Source: Purshia tridentata (lineage: Eukaryota; Streptophyta; Magnoliopsida; Rosales; Rosaceae). Taken from it: a stretch of DNA of 64,000 bases. The notes beneath the pieces are model-generated. The model did not search any database and was not told the origin of the DNA. It saw only the letters and a list, made by a program, of their open reading frames with translations. The stretch covers positions 34,732 to 98,731 of the forward strand of contig QANT01003322.1 of NCBI GenBank assembly GCA_003254885.1, read 5' to 3'. This document shows positions 45,442 to 59,000 of the stretch, one piece after another. Numbering within the stretch: position 1 is the first letter of the stretch; each line of letters opens with the position of its first letter. A program made the position numbers and the translations under genes.

Positions 45442-46183
45442 ATGACTGTTAGGAAGCCGAGTAGGAAGTCAGGTACGAAGCCAATCAAAAGTTCACCAAA
45501 GAAACAAACCTTTTTTAAGGTCCTGAGTCGTGATCTCTCTGAAATCTCTCAGCATTTGGTAAGATCTGCCCTTTTTCACTTTTTTCAGCATCACAGATTA
45601 TTACTTTCATCTAAGTACTGTTTGATTATTCTCTATTCATTAGTTAATATTGTGATTTCTTACATTTAGTCTATTTATTAAATATTTTTAGCTATGCAGC
45701 CCTTATATAAATACAAAATTATTACACGTATCGATCACACAGATTACTTCAAAATCTTAATCTTAACATCTACAACGGTCATACGTAAATCTTAACTGCC
45801 ACAATAGTCAAATGTAGAACTTTACTGTCAGAATGATCACAAAACAATCACATGCATCTAAAATTCAACGTCAAATTTAGACCTTAATTAATTGTCACAT
45901 GTAGATTTTAATGGCCACACGTGAATCTTATGGTCACATGTACGTGTGTTCCTTTCTCTCATAACTTGTACGTTAGATCCACATGCATTGGAGGTCACAT
46001 ATAACTATGACACACACAAATTTCCTTGTGAGACTTGCTTAATTTTTTTGCATTATGTTTATTTAAGAAGCTATTAAATTTTTCAGAGTATACCACCTGC
46101 ATCTGTCAAGAATTGTGATGAAAAATCCTTGCCAATCAAGTCCTACAACGTTCATCGCTTTCTCATTTGTCATTGGAATTGAA
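45442..46183 (+). pseudogene. Truncated B3 gene, copy B
   Basis: Exon 1 (45442-45558, 39 codons, MTVRKPSRKSGTKP...) is intact and ends at a good GTAAGA donor. The exon 2 acceptor at 46086 is also kept, and the exon begins SIPPASVKNCDEKSL, but homology to copies A and C stops after about 45 nt and a stop follows at about 46181-46183. The rest of B3-1, the linker and B3-2 are missing; the upstream unit of copy C begins about 100 bp later. This looks like a deletion or unequal-crossover remnant. Confidence 0.8.
45725..45960. repeat. Degenerate repeats in intron 1 of truncated B3 copy B
   Basis: Same array as in copy A: units with atggtcacatgtagat-like cores between about 45725 and 45960, diverged from copy A but clearly related. 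Confidence 0.65.
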
Positions 46184-46569
46184 TCAATATATTCGCTTAT
46201 GAACTGAATTGGGTAATCAAAGATTCAAGCTTTCGGCAGTTGAGTTACTTAGAAAATACTAGTTTAGTGTTTTTTGTTATTTTTCTTTCCTCAGAAAAAT
46301 AAAGAAGGAAATACGTTTTCAATAAAACAGTTACCATAAGAGAACGGATTGCATTTTGCACACAGCTCTGTCTGAACTGCATGGTGTACACATGGCACGA
46401 GCTTAGTCCAAAACCAGACAAGACAGTCTAGGGTCTACATAACAGTCAGTCCTTAAATAGCCTCCGAGTTAGCCCGAGATTCTCTATCCCTGTGATTCTG
46501 TGAACTATTCACTCTGAAACTGAAAACCAGAAGGTCCAGGTTTCGGAAAGCTATTCAAAACAAATCCAA

Positions 46570-46726
46570 ATGGGTAGGAAGCCAATCAACAGTTCACCAA
46601 AGAAACAATCCTTTTTCAAGGTCCTGAGTCGTGACGTCTCTGAATTCTCTCATCGTCTGGTAAGATCCTGCCCTTTTTACACTTTTTCAGCATCACAGAT
46701 TACTACTTTCATCGATCCATGATTGT

Positions 46727-46762
<36 letters not shown>

Positions 46763-48361
46763 CTACATGACCTTACCCACTCCCTCTGCTCGATCAGTCA
46801 ATTGCCACAATCAGTCCAAAGATTTGTTGCATTATTTATTTGCTACATGACCTTACCCACTCCCTCTGCTCGATCAGTCAACTGCCACAATCAGTCCAAA
46901 GATTTGTTGCATTATTTCCAACTACTGTTTGATTATTTTCTATTCATTAGTTAATATTATGATGTCTTACAATTTCAGGTATATATGTTTATTAAATTAT
47001 TTTGGCTAGGCAGACCTTATATTAATACAAAATTATTGCGTGCCGCACGCGTATCGATCACAACGTTTGTAGTTAAAGTTTAATGACTACAACGATCACA
47101 TGTAGATCTTAACTACCACAACGGTCAGAAAATATTTTTACGTGCATGTATATCTTAATAGTTACAACGATCACACTTAGACCTTAATGGTCATAAAAGC
47201 CACACAGGTAGATCTTAATGGTAACATGGACACCTTCCTCTCGCAATTTGTATGTTAGACCCACATGCATTGGATGAGGTCACAAATAACAGACTCACAC
47301 ACAAAATTCTTATGTGAGACTTGCTTGATTTAATGTATTATGTTTATTTATGAATTAAGCTATTAATTAAATTTTGCAGCGTATACCTCCTGTATTTGTG
47401 AAGAACTTCTATGGGAAATCACTTTGCAAACATACTATCATCGGCCCCAGTGGAACATCATGGGATGTGGAATTGGAAATGAGAGAGAACCGCTTGTTCT
47501 TCCATGGTCCTGGTTGGCAGGGTTTTGTGAAGGATCATGATTTAGAGAAAGGAGAGTTTTTAGTTTTCACTTATGATGGGGTATCAAACTTCAGTGTCAT
47601 AGTCTATGATAGAATGTGCTGCGAGAAGGATGTAAAAGCACCCAAGAAGAGAAGTACTTCTGGAAATCCTATTTCCATGGCTGACAAAGGAAATCAAGCT
47701 AGAGTGAAAGTTGACCTTCATGACTCTGAAAGCAACAATGAAGACTCTAACAAACAAATGGCCATTGTTGACAAAACAAGTTGTAAGTTATAGTACTCAT
47801 ATTTTGGTTAACTTATCTACGTGCCTCTAGCAACTTGTTTTACTCTTCTTCTTCTTGAATTTTGTCTCAATTTGGCACCGTGTAGGCATTGAAGTTGTGC
47901 TAGAAGAAAGACGAGAAATATCAACGGGATCTATGGTGTTCAAATCAAACAATTCTTTTTTTATGGAAACTTACAAGAAGACTTTAAAATATCGAATGGT
48001 GAGTACTAATTTGTTAGTCAACTATATATTTTATGAATTCTTTTACCCCTCCTCAGTCCTCACATATCAGTGATGTATAAAACTGCAGATGATTCCGAAG
48101 AAAATAGCTGTAGCTGAAGGTCATATGAGTCAGGAGAGTGTAACACTTGAAGATCCATCAGGTAGGTCATGGCCTGTTAAACTTCTAAGAAGCAATGATC
48201 GCTTGCTTATGACAAAAGGTTGGTCAAAATGCTGTACGGGGAACCAGATTTCACTTGGGGACACCATCATTTTTGAGTGTGTCAAGCACGGTGTAATCCA
48301 AATTCATATCTTCAAAGCAGGAGACGAGAGGTGTCTTGTGGAACTTGTTGATGCCATCTGA
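46570..48361 (+). CDS. VRN1-like protein with two B3 DNA-binding domains (REM family), copy C, 4 exons
   Basis: Close paralogue of copy A with the same structure. Exons (+): 46570-46659, 47380-47782, 47886-47998, 48089-48361; phases agree, 292 residues. B3-1 reads FFKVLSRDVSEFSHRL, then RIPPVFVKNFYGKSLC and GTSWDVELEMRENRLFFHG; B3-2 reads FKSNNSFFMETYKK, then MIPKKIAVAEGHMSQESVTL and GDTIIFECVKHG. The N-terminus lacks 8 residues (24 nt) of the basic segment found in copy A, and exon 3 is 18 nt shorter. Both domains look intact. The 300 bp upstream repeats the upstream region of copy A (phrases such as agaacggattgcattttgca), so the promoter was duplicated with the gene. Confidence 0.93.
46731..46759. 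repeat. TA microsatellite in B3 copy C intron 1
   Basis: An uninterrupted TA run of about 29 bp directly before the 80-bp tandem duplication. Confidence 0.95.
46759..46918. repeat. 80-bp tandem duplication in B3 copy C intron 1
   Basis: Two nearly identical units (tttgctacatgaccttaccc to gatttgttgcattattt) at 46759-46838 and 46839-46918. Copy A has a single related unit at about 42767, so this duplication arose after the gene duplication. Confidence 0.95.
47050..47235. repeat. Degenerate repeats in intron 1 of B3 copy C
   Basis: Third instance of the intronic array, with units such as caacgatcacatgtagatct and aacgatcacacttagacctt. It is shorter than in copies A and B. Confidence 0.65.
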
Positions 48362-49768
48362 TCTCAAAACTTAGAGCTAGTTGACTCATTGCAATTTTCT
48401 TTTCAGAAAAATGGTGTGATTGCTTTATTTGACTCCTTGCAATTTCTTTTTGGACAAAATGTTGTGATTCCTATATTTGTTTATCCATTTTGGGTAAAGG
48501 ATGATCTTGAATTTAATGTTTTTTTTCATTCCCCAACTACTCTTCTATATTTGTTTAGAGCCTATGAAATATTTTATGATTGTTTTGTGGTAGCTTTTCA
48601 GTTTTGTGATTCAGATCGACACTTGAGGTTATTATGGATCTAAATATCTTACATACATCTATGGAGAGTATTCACCTTCATTATTGGAGAAAGAATCTTG
48701 TACAATAATACACTCTTAAGAATTATAATTCTTCTGGTGGTTCTGCCGGGGACACCCCATTTGGGTTGAGCTTTACTCCTTAGCCAACAAACCCCAACAG
48801 CTACTACTAGACATGCATGTTTTTGTCAATGGTGCTCTGCATTGGCTTCTACCGCGTGACAGAAACTTGGACGAATACGTCATTGTTTCCTTTGATATGG
48901 TCACCGAAATATTTGGTGAGACAAAAATGGAGTCCCTTGCCTTGATTGACAGGACTAATACGCTATCATCTCCCTTATGGGTCATACAGCAGTATGGTGC
49001 ATGAAATTATATAGTGTAACCCTGCACGACCAAGTGTCTTGACAGTCTTTTGGTTCTCTGAATAAGACTCTCCTCATGAAAGCAGTATTTTGGTTCTCTG
49101 AATAATCTGGAAAACGAAATCAAATTTTTATGTAACTTTGCCAACAAAATCGAGAAAAATATATCATGATTACCAGAGTATTAAATTATGAATAGTTTTA
49201 ACTCTTTAACTTATACCAAAGTGAGACCCAGTCTCCAATTCACTGGGGAAATGAATGGTTTTCCTATACTTGCTACCAGAAAGAAATTTAAAAACTATTT
49301 ATAATCCTTCACAAAATCTGTGACCTCAGAGACATCAATCTTCAACCAAACAAAGAATCAATTGTAACTCATGTAAGATCAGCTGAAGTATGTAACCCTG
49401 TGTTGTATTTTGAATACAAACTGTGAAACTACGATTTTTACAGTTCAGAGTTGGTCACATAAGTTTCATGAATAAAAATGTCTAGCCCCTACCCACAATA
49501 ATGGTTATGCAGCATTTGGACTGTGTTCTTCCAGAATATATGAATACCTATCCATCTGTAAGTTGATGACCCCACATTATAATCAAACTTTTTAAGTCCT
49601 ACAGATGAGGGAAAAAAAAAGTTGTACAAAAATTATGCTAACTATGCCAAGTTACATGAGCCTAACAGGTTACCAATTGCCAGTGTTTGGGTCTCGGGGG
49701 AAGTATAACCAACAAGACAGATCTCCGACAGAACCTCTTTCTTCGCTCTTTCTTCCTGTTTATATTTT
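48362..49768. other. Region between the B3 cluster and MNS4
   Basis: Holds the 3' flank of B3 copy C, the F-box-associated domain fragment (about 48760-49180) and the 3' flank of the MNS4 gene. No intact gene. Confidence 0.6.
48760..49180 (+). pseudogene. F-box-associated (FBA) domain fragment
   Basis: The + frame from 48813 reads MHVFVNGALHWLLPRDRNLD then EYVIVSFDMVTEIFGETKM. The NGALHWL...FD...TE pattern is typical of the FBA interaction domain of plant F-box proteins, which are SCF ubiquitin-ligase adaptors. In-frame stops lie upstream and downstream, the F-box itself is absent, and short related scraps continue to about 49180 in shifting frames. It is a pseudogene fragment. Confidence 0.6.
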
Positions 49769-49993
49769 CTACCCTAAAGCTCCACGCTCACTCTGTAAAA
49801 AATTGCCATAATCTACACAAAGTCCGAAGTTGAGAATCTCAAGCGGCTCCAGGCTTACAGTTAACGGCCTGAACCAGTTGGAACTGCCAGACCATCCCAG
49901 AATCATCCTTTTTGTCCATGATATTTTAGCAGAGAGTATTGGAAGCACCGAAGGGGATGAGGTCGTGATATTATGAGGCTGCATTCCAACCAA
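49769..49993 (-). other. Possible alternative terminal exon of the MNS4 gene
   Basis: A strong GTGAGT donor lies inside the last MNS4 exon (after 50056, in GGATCA). A tttttttttag acceptor at 49994 would join it in phase to 74 codons (start LVGMQPHNITTSS, end SERGALG) and a TAG. The resulting protein would be about 689 residues, longer than the 622 of the unspliced model. I do not recognise this tail. Confidence 0.4.
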
Positions 49994-50031
49994 CTAAAAA
50001 AAAAGTTCATTTAATATCAAAGCGCCCATCA

Positions 50032-53000
50032 TCATTTTTGAGGTGTATCACTCACTGATCCTCCATCACTCGATTCCAGAAAATTGTCATGGTAATTCTT
50101 GTTCTCTGATGGTAAATAATCAGAAGTTTGGCTCGGAACAACCACCACTTGATGGCTCTCAGCAATAGTGAGTTCCCTTTGGTGTGCGGCCTCTTCCTTA
50201 TGAGCTGTGCGGCTTGATGCCACATATGATATACCAAACTTCTGCCCGTGAGTTAGTCCTGGGCAAACCCCCTGAAGACGGACAAGAAAGTTATAATGGA
50301 CTTCAAAGTGATACCTTTTATAATGCAAAAACCTTATGCAGACTTGAATTCTTTGAAACCATTTAATCTTGCACTTATACTTATATATACTTAATATTTA
50401 TTTATGCTTTTAGGTAGTTTTTAGCTGCCTAAAAACATTGAACTTTAAAGTGATAATGCTAACATTACCCCAATTCTTAATCCCAGTAAACACAAAAATA
50501 GTTCATCTTTTTAAAAGCCACTAATGTGTGTGTGTGTGTGCACGCGCCAATTAAAAGCAGTGAACTTCAATAGATAATTCTAAAACTACCCCAATTCTTG
50601 TGTGTGTACGTGTGTGGAGGAGCATGCAATTGGACATGAAGCCAAATCCAATAAGACATTCATAAAAGATTCAAACAGAAATGCATGCTATGCAGTTCTC
50701 ACCTTTATAAATCCTGATATAGGGGTTGAATCAGAAAAAGTAGAATCTGACAATCCAGGGCTAAGCCTTCCATATAAGCCACTGTCATTAGTTTCTTGAG
50801 GATTACTTGCAACATCTGATGTATTAGATTTCTGTCTAACATCGCCAGTTCTACAATAAGCCCCAAAATATGAACATTGTTCCTGCACAAGAGCTATTTC
50901 AGGGGTTGCAGGCAATAAGTGGCCTTCAGTGCTAAAGATGTACCTGTAAAGAGAAGCATTATATGGATAAGAAACCAAAAAAAGATAAGTTAGCTCCTTT
51001 ATGGAAATACTTTCTGGCACTAAAGCATAATGATAGGAATTTGAAAAACTTACTTGTATGGCCCATTTTCAACAATGTTATCAGGTCCCACAGCCAAATC
51101 AAAAAGTAGCCACAAATATTTGACCTAATTTTGTTACAGGTAGTTAATAACTTAATAACATGTAATGGAAGAGGAGGAAAAAAAGAAACAGAAAATAAGA
51201 GAAAGATAAATGAATGTATAAAATGGGGCACAATTCAAATCGTTGGAAAGCATACAATATTTTCAGATAATAAGTCAATACCAACCTTAAATCTTCATAG
51301 GTTTATATAATTTTGCCTTGTAGCAATATAAAAAGAATTCCATTAACATTTTCTAAGGTTACAAAAAATCCTTAGGTTTGGCATAGGCAGAGCCAGGATA
51401 AAAAGCAAAATCGGCTTGTTTAATATAATTTATTCCATACTGTAAAAAACACATGATAACCACCTTCTTAGTCATATCCTTCCCATCTACCCAAAATCCT
51501 AATCATCGATACTAGATGGCATACACTTTGGAAAATTCTAGTGGATTCTTAACCAAGACACAGATTGTGCTGTCAACTCCCACTGAACCCACACCAGCAT
51601 CAGCTAGAAAGAGAGAGAGAGTAACTATATATATTTGTCAATAATAATCTACCAAACTCTACTGAGAGCCAACAAGAAGATATGATATTTGACTTTTAAG
51701 TTCTTACTGTTTCTGCTAGGAAAAAGCTCTCCATATGATCTTCCTGCTTGTGGAACTCTACATCTGATATATGACAATATCCGCAGGGGCATCGTGCACT
51801 AGACTGCAAGCTAGCAACCATGTCCCGTCCAGCATCAAGATACCTACTTAGACATGCATAAGACATGGTTTACAAAAGCCAATCAGTGTACCATGTTTTT
51901 GGTAACAAAAGTGTACCTTTTACATATGCCAATAACATTGAAAACTGAAAAAGGGACCCACAAATCAAATTTCTGAGCTTACTTGGGATCTCTAGTAGCT
52001 TTGTAGAGCCAATATGTGCTCTCCATTAACTCTGGACGCAGCGGATAACTTTTTTGCCCATGCTAAAAACAAATGAGATTAAGACATTACACATATAATT
52101 GATAAAAATTAAAATGTAATGTGGTACAACGATTACTGAAAAGAAAAAGAATTCAAATAAAGTTTATAAAAAATATCAAGAGAATAAAAGTAAGTAATGA
52201 AACATGTATCCCAAAGAAGCCTAATTTAATTAAATTTTGAAGTAGGGGTATTGCAAGAGGTATTCATGGACAGCCCAGCTCTTTGTAACATCACAGAAAG
52301 GCCCCTTACACCAGAGGTTTTACTAGGCCAAAAGTTTTCCGACTATCTACATTGGCTTGTGGGATGGAAGAAGCAGAATGACCACTTTTACCAAAACATT
52401 CATGAATAAGAGCTAGACTCAGGTGCTGATATCCTCAAGGTATTAGATTTTATATAACATACCCCAAAGATGTACAGCAGTATGGTATTAAATTACAACA
52501 GTGGATTTATAGATTCATAAACCATTAAATGAGACACCAGCATGCTCCTATAGAAATATCCTACAAGTGAAATAAGAGTAATTAAAAAAATTGAAGGTTC
52601 AGAAAAGATATTATGGTACCTGAACACTGAGCGTGGCAAGATTAAAGCCTTCTGGAGTGAAACCATATCTTTTCCACACACTAAAGAAGGCAGTATGAGT
52701 ACGAACTGCAGGATCAATATCTCCAGCTAAAACCTTCAAAAAGATAAGGTAATCAATCTCACTGAAACCTAATTAACAAATTTCTATTACCCACTGTCAA
52801 CTTAATACATATTGATATCTTAAAAATGACAAAACCGATTACAAACCTGAAGTCCTGGCCAGAATGCCTGCAAGCTGTTAAATAATGGCCAGACGACAGC
52901 AGCAGAATCCATATTTACCTCTACATACCTACATATATAAGTAAAATTTGAGTGCTTTCAAGTTAAGGGGAATGCACAATCACATCATATCATATAATAG

Positions 53001-56000
53001 TTACTAGCAGTTACCAGGGATCATTATAAAGATAGTGCATAGCAGCAGCGTAAGCTTCTTGAAATATGAACAGATACTCTTCATTTCCAAATAATAAATA
53101 AGCCTGAAATGATATCATTTAGTGGTAAAGAAGAATAGAAAAGATAAGAGAAAAACTAAAATGACCACTTTTCAACATAACCAGAAAGAAAAGTAAGCAA
53201 AAGAATAAGCATCATGTGTGTGCATCAGTGTATATAGAGATCTAATAAGAGCAAATAAAAAGTTTAGCGGCAAAGATATTGTTTTGATGTTAGAAATCAA
53301 ATGGAACTATACCAAGAAGACATAAATACTAGAGCCAATAAGAATTTTTCATCTTACAATCTAAAATTAATATATCGGGCTGCTTCTCCCTACTCATTGA
53401 AGTAGCAAAAAATTTGAGTGAAACACAACTCCCTTTTGTTAGTTAAAATGAAAATATTAATATGTGAAACTTGAAAGTAAAAAAATTTTGAAGCAGATTT
53501 TAATTTTTCATAAACAAAGTGAAACATACTAGTCAAAAAAGGCATAAAACAAAATCAAGGCATAGAATTCCCACTAAAACTAGGAGCTTGGACTATGGTT
53601 TCTTGGCTAACATAATTATGGAAAAAAAAGTTCTCAATATGCAAATGGATGACATTATTGCAGAAGTGCCCAAGCTAAGAGCTACACTAAATTACTAAAT
53701 GACCACTTGCACTTCCACGCTAACTGATTGTCAATTTTTCACAAGACCAAAAAAATAGTTTTTTGTAACAAGAATGCATTGTCTGCCAAAAATATGGGTG
53801 ATAACTTTATCTGATGTCTCCTGGTTAACCCCCAAAGCACCAAAACATTCCCATTAAAATTTTACCACTGGTTACCCTTTCCCTTCAGACTGATTTCTAG
53901 AAGCTTTTCTCATCAGTCATGACATAAAGATATCAAGTATTTGATCTAGAGAATATAAAACCTGAAATAATCTCAAAAATTCAAATGTGGTCAAATAGCT
54001 ACCAGAAGGCTTCAACATTCCAAGTGATGTTACAAACCTTTAGAAGATACTCATAGAAAGAGTCAATACTAGTTCCTATTCCAGCATCCTGCAAAAATCA
54101 AAGAAACATAAGGTATGGTTGATGACTCACAGAGGGCATTGGAGATGAGGGTGCTTGATGCCAGCTTGAAGATTTGAGGAAAAAAATGCAAACACACATC
54201 ATAAAAACAAGGGGAAAAACCAACTTTAATTAGCCTATTGGCACATCTTACCTAAGGCCTCTTTGGAAGATCAGATTAAGACTAAAAACCTAGTTCTACA
54301 TTTGGCACACAAGGTGGGGTAACTTAGTGAGACTGTGGGAGCCTCGAAGGATTATAATCCTATTTTATCATGATGACCAATCCATTTGCTGCACTTATTG
54401 GCAATGGATAAAACCAAAACCATTGGTTTAGGGAGTCCAGTTTAGTTAATCCTATCAGGTTGGCAAAAATGGCCGAAGGGTATGTCCAACTACATAGATA
54501 TGAATTATTTGGTAATAGACCATAGCTGACCATAAAAGGTTGATCCTTATCATTCAAATAAAATCTAAATAAAGATGTGCACCGGTGTTCTTTAAAATAC
54601 TGAGGCCAGGCCATCTACCATTATTTATATACGGCACCTTCTTTTTCTTAAATTAGAGTTATTCCCACCATGAATCCCAATTTCAAGCCAGATATAACCT
54701 TATTATTATTAGTTGCAGCCTTTATAACTCCAGGTAAACTGGATCAACTTAAATTTTATATGACTTGCACAATCCTATGATGATAATAGAAGAACCTGCA
54801 AATCTAAAACCAAAAATAAATGTATGAAAACCAAAGAAACAATATAACAATGTAAAAAGAACATCATTGATCAAATATAGAAACCTTAAGAGAAGAAATT
54901 CCTAATTATACCCATATTCTTGTTAAATTGGAGTGCTTTCACATTTATCAATCTAAACAATAAAGGAAGAAAAATAATTGAGTTCAATTGTAACCTTGTC
55001 CTTAAAAAAAGCAATACAAAATAATTTAATAATTAGTACGCCAGCGAACAAAGCATTTAAATGAAATATCTCCTATAGTATTGGTGAAACTCACAAATCC
55101 AAAAATTAGTTAGACAATTCATCATCCCAAAGGCTTTTTTCAACCTTGGAAAAAAATCAAGAATCTACAAGTCATATGTAGGTTTTTTCTAATCATTTTT
55201 CTCTATTCCATTAATGTATATAACAGTTATATGTTGTTATTTATCCTTGATACTCATAGTTGTAAGTTTTTAAATGTAATGTTGTAAAAAATAATGTTAC
55301 CTTCTGTGTCCATTCACCTGTAAAAACATTAATATGAGCACCAACTAAATTAAGCCTTGAACGGCGAGCCCAAAGTCCACGTACTGCATTCTTGGTAACT
55401 TGTTCAAAAACTGCAATCCCATGGAGATGGAAAAAAAAAGTAAAAACCACCTTCCATAAGAAAGGAATCACAAACACAAAAGGGGACAAAGTAACAAACT
55501 AATCAGAGAAGGGAGGAAAAGAGAAAAGCAAGGTGGTAAAACTTCAAGAATCTGCTCTACAAGATGAATTATGAGGGAAGAAAGACACAATTGGAACCTC
55601 AATACCAATTAATGTTGCAAGTAAAGTTGAGTATTACACGTCTAGATGATTCAACATAAATTCTGTCCATTAAATGCTGCAAAAGAATTCATTTTTATCT
55701 ACAGGTGAAACCCAAGTGCATGTACTTTGAGAAGAAGATTAGAAGCCAAGTCCAGTCACGCTAGATGGATTAAATTGTAGGTGTGAAGAAAAGGCAGCTA
55801 CTACTTACTGGGATCATTCGTCAAACGGCTGAGCACTCCAAATTCCAAAGTCAAAGTTCCCCCACCAGCTGTTGATGTTATCTAGACAAACCAAATTTGA
55901 ATTTTCAAAATATTACCCAAACTGACAAACAAATACTAGTCTCCATGATGGTTAACATTCAAAAGTAATTGATTGCAGTTAAGATTCTACACACTTAAAC

Positions 56001-59000
56001 TTAGCATGAACATGGAAAATTTATTTATTAAAAAAAGGGCAAAGTTACTCATTAGCTGTCCTAAAATATGTGTCAAAACACAGTAAAGGAAGAAAGCAAC
56101 TTGCACATAAAAGAGAAAATGTAGAGAGACTTTGCCTTGCTTTCATGTTCATCAACTCCATGCATTAGATTGACAGATCCAAAAGGAATTCCTGCAATGC
56201 AAGATCACTTAAAAGGGATACTAATACAAGATAACTTAAAAAGGATACTCAGAATGCCAGTACTTCAAATATGTACTCTTCTGCAACTCAAAACAAAAAG
56301 TTTGACATTCATGGTCCAATAGACAAGTCAATCTTTAAAACAAAAAAAGCTTTTAAGATTTACTTAGCCACAAAATGTTTTTCATCAAGTTAATTCAAAA
56401 CAAACATCGAAGAGATCTCTGTTACTTGTGAGGTACACTATTCAGCCATTAAAATAAAATAACATAGAGAAATAACAACCATATGGCTCACTTATGCCCT
56501 TTTAAGACTCACCTGTCCAGACCAAAATAAATAGGCATTTCTCAAACATAAACGCATCATTCTTATTTTTTACTATTTGCCTAGACTAATAAAAGGCATC
56601 CTACACCGTGCAGAACCTAAAGTCATCTGAACCTAAAGTCACAAACATTGGGAATGACAGATAATGCAAAACAATGAAATGTCAACCAGAAACATCTTGC
56701 ATAAACTTTTTTGCATATTAAATGAAAGGGGTAATCCAGGAGATATACCTGAAGGAGTTTCAAATGCAGGTAACAATCTCCGTGCTAGATCCTCAGCTAA
56801 GTTAAGTAACTGGTTGTCATAGGTCGGAATTTTCATGCCCTACAATGGAAGGATGTAGGAATAATTCAGTAATGACCTTCAAATTATGTATATTTATGAA
56901 ACACTCATAACATACATAAATGGAAACAAATAATCGAAGATCTTCCTAGTAAACTTTGAAAGCAAAAAGATATGTGATATTGCCAAGTACCCTTTATTAC
57001 AAACTAACACATCCTCTTTCTTCTTTTTTAGCCTTTCAATCTTTTGTTTTTTCTTTTTCCAGAAAATTAGGCAAGTCAAACTCAACATGAGGTCTAGCAG
57101 AGGCTCAGTATATCAAAAAACACTTCAACAACCCAATATATATAGATATATGTGGGAATCTTACACCGATGGCATATATAATGCCAGGACAGGCAGTGGT
57201 GCATTTACTTAGTATTAGAGATAATAAAGAGTGTTAAGGTATGGTATCCAGGAAATTGCTATTTTTAATCTATATCACTCCACCTGGGTTTCTAAAATGT
57301 GAAACAAGAGCAAAAACTTGTTTTTTATTAGAATTCCTGCTCTCTGCTGTCTGGAAAATTTGCTTACTAACCACTGCACTAGTTTTCAATTATCTGTCAA
57401 TAAAGAAAGGAAAAACAAAAAACCTGCAAAATAAATTCTATCATAACTCATTAGCTTTACTCAGTCTCAGACTAGGTAGCTGTCATTTATTTAACCCCTA
57501 CCTCTGGTTATATTTTATAATATATACAGTACACATTTTCTGATGCATTAAAATGTAATTTATGGATTTACTAAGAATGAGCCAAGCTTAAAAGTTTAAA
57601 ACATAGAGGCACGCAACTAATTACTACCGTAGCATAATCACTTGCTATAAGATGTGCAGAGAGTAAACCCCCGAGGACACGGATGGTAGTCTCAAAAACA
57701 GATACTGTCTTATTCTGCAGCATTATCAAAAATTTCAAAGTTAGATTGACAAAGTCATTTATAACTTTGAGGGAAATATTTAAATGACAACCAGTGAAAT
57801 ACTTACAACCATATGAATGTATGTTATCAATTCCATAAGAATGCAATACCAACATATAAACAAGAAATTCTGAATGATAATCAATAGTGGTAACACATCA
57901 TATTAGAATGGGAAAAATTTTCCACTTTCTCATGATAGATTATAACATAACATGTCAACAACAGTTTTCATGTTTCAAATATGTAAAATAGCTTTTTTAG
58001 GTCTTAAGGACTAACCTTCTGGGATAACCTTGATTTCAACTAGTTAGCTCATCAAACTAAGAGCCACGTTGTCAATTACCACTTGCAACTTTAAAACACC
58101 AATTAAGAAGAAGGAAGAAAGAAAATACTACTCACTATATCAAACCGAAGGTTTTTACCAATCCATTCAACAGAGGTTGCAAAGCGGTCCCGATCCCCAA
58201 GTAAAGCTAGGGTGTCTAAGGAGTCAATCTGTGACAATGGCGTGACCAAAGCATCACATAAGAGAATAAAAAATAAAAAGAATTGGAGTAGAAAAAAAAT
58301 TGAAAAAAATGAGGAATTGTGATTTGAATTTACCAAAGTTAAGGCATAACCACCAAGAGTATCTTCACCCCCACAAGAACAAGGCCTCAATTCATCAAGT
58401 GGAAAAGCATTCTCCATATATCCATCAAATGCATGATAAAACATTTCCCTAACCTACAATTAAGAAAGTGTATATTTCCAAATATTATAACACAATATTG
58501 TAAGTAGCAAATAGATGACAAGCTATCCCACCAATTTTAAGTGATCATCAAAATTTACAAGCAATGCAAATATATTGTTTCTTAAAAAAATAATAATAAT
58601 AATAATAATAAAACTTTTTGTAGTATACTTAGATTCAGCGCAAAGTGAATAGCACAAGAAGGAATATAATAATCACAACCTACATTAAGAACGTTTTTAT
58701 TCTCAAAAAGACAAGGCCAAGAACAAAAGGCTTCTATTGTCTTGTTGATTTACATTTCACAAACAATACCAAGACAAATATGAACTAAGAGAAAACCTCA
58801 AATTATTTAATAATTCAACAAAGGGCTTTCAATTGGTTACAAAATTTATACTTATAGGGCTATAAACCCTAGGACAATAAAAAACAAATAATAATAATTA
58901 CGTCAACAAAATCTGAACCAAAAAAGAAAAAGTGAGAAGTGCTGATTTTGATCTGGGATCCAGAAAAGACACAATCATGGCAGACCTTCCGAAAATCAAA

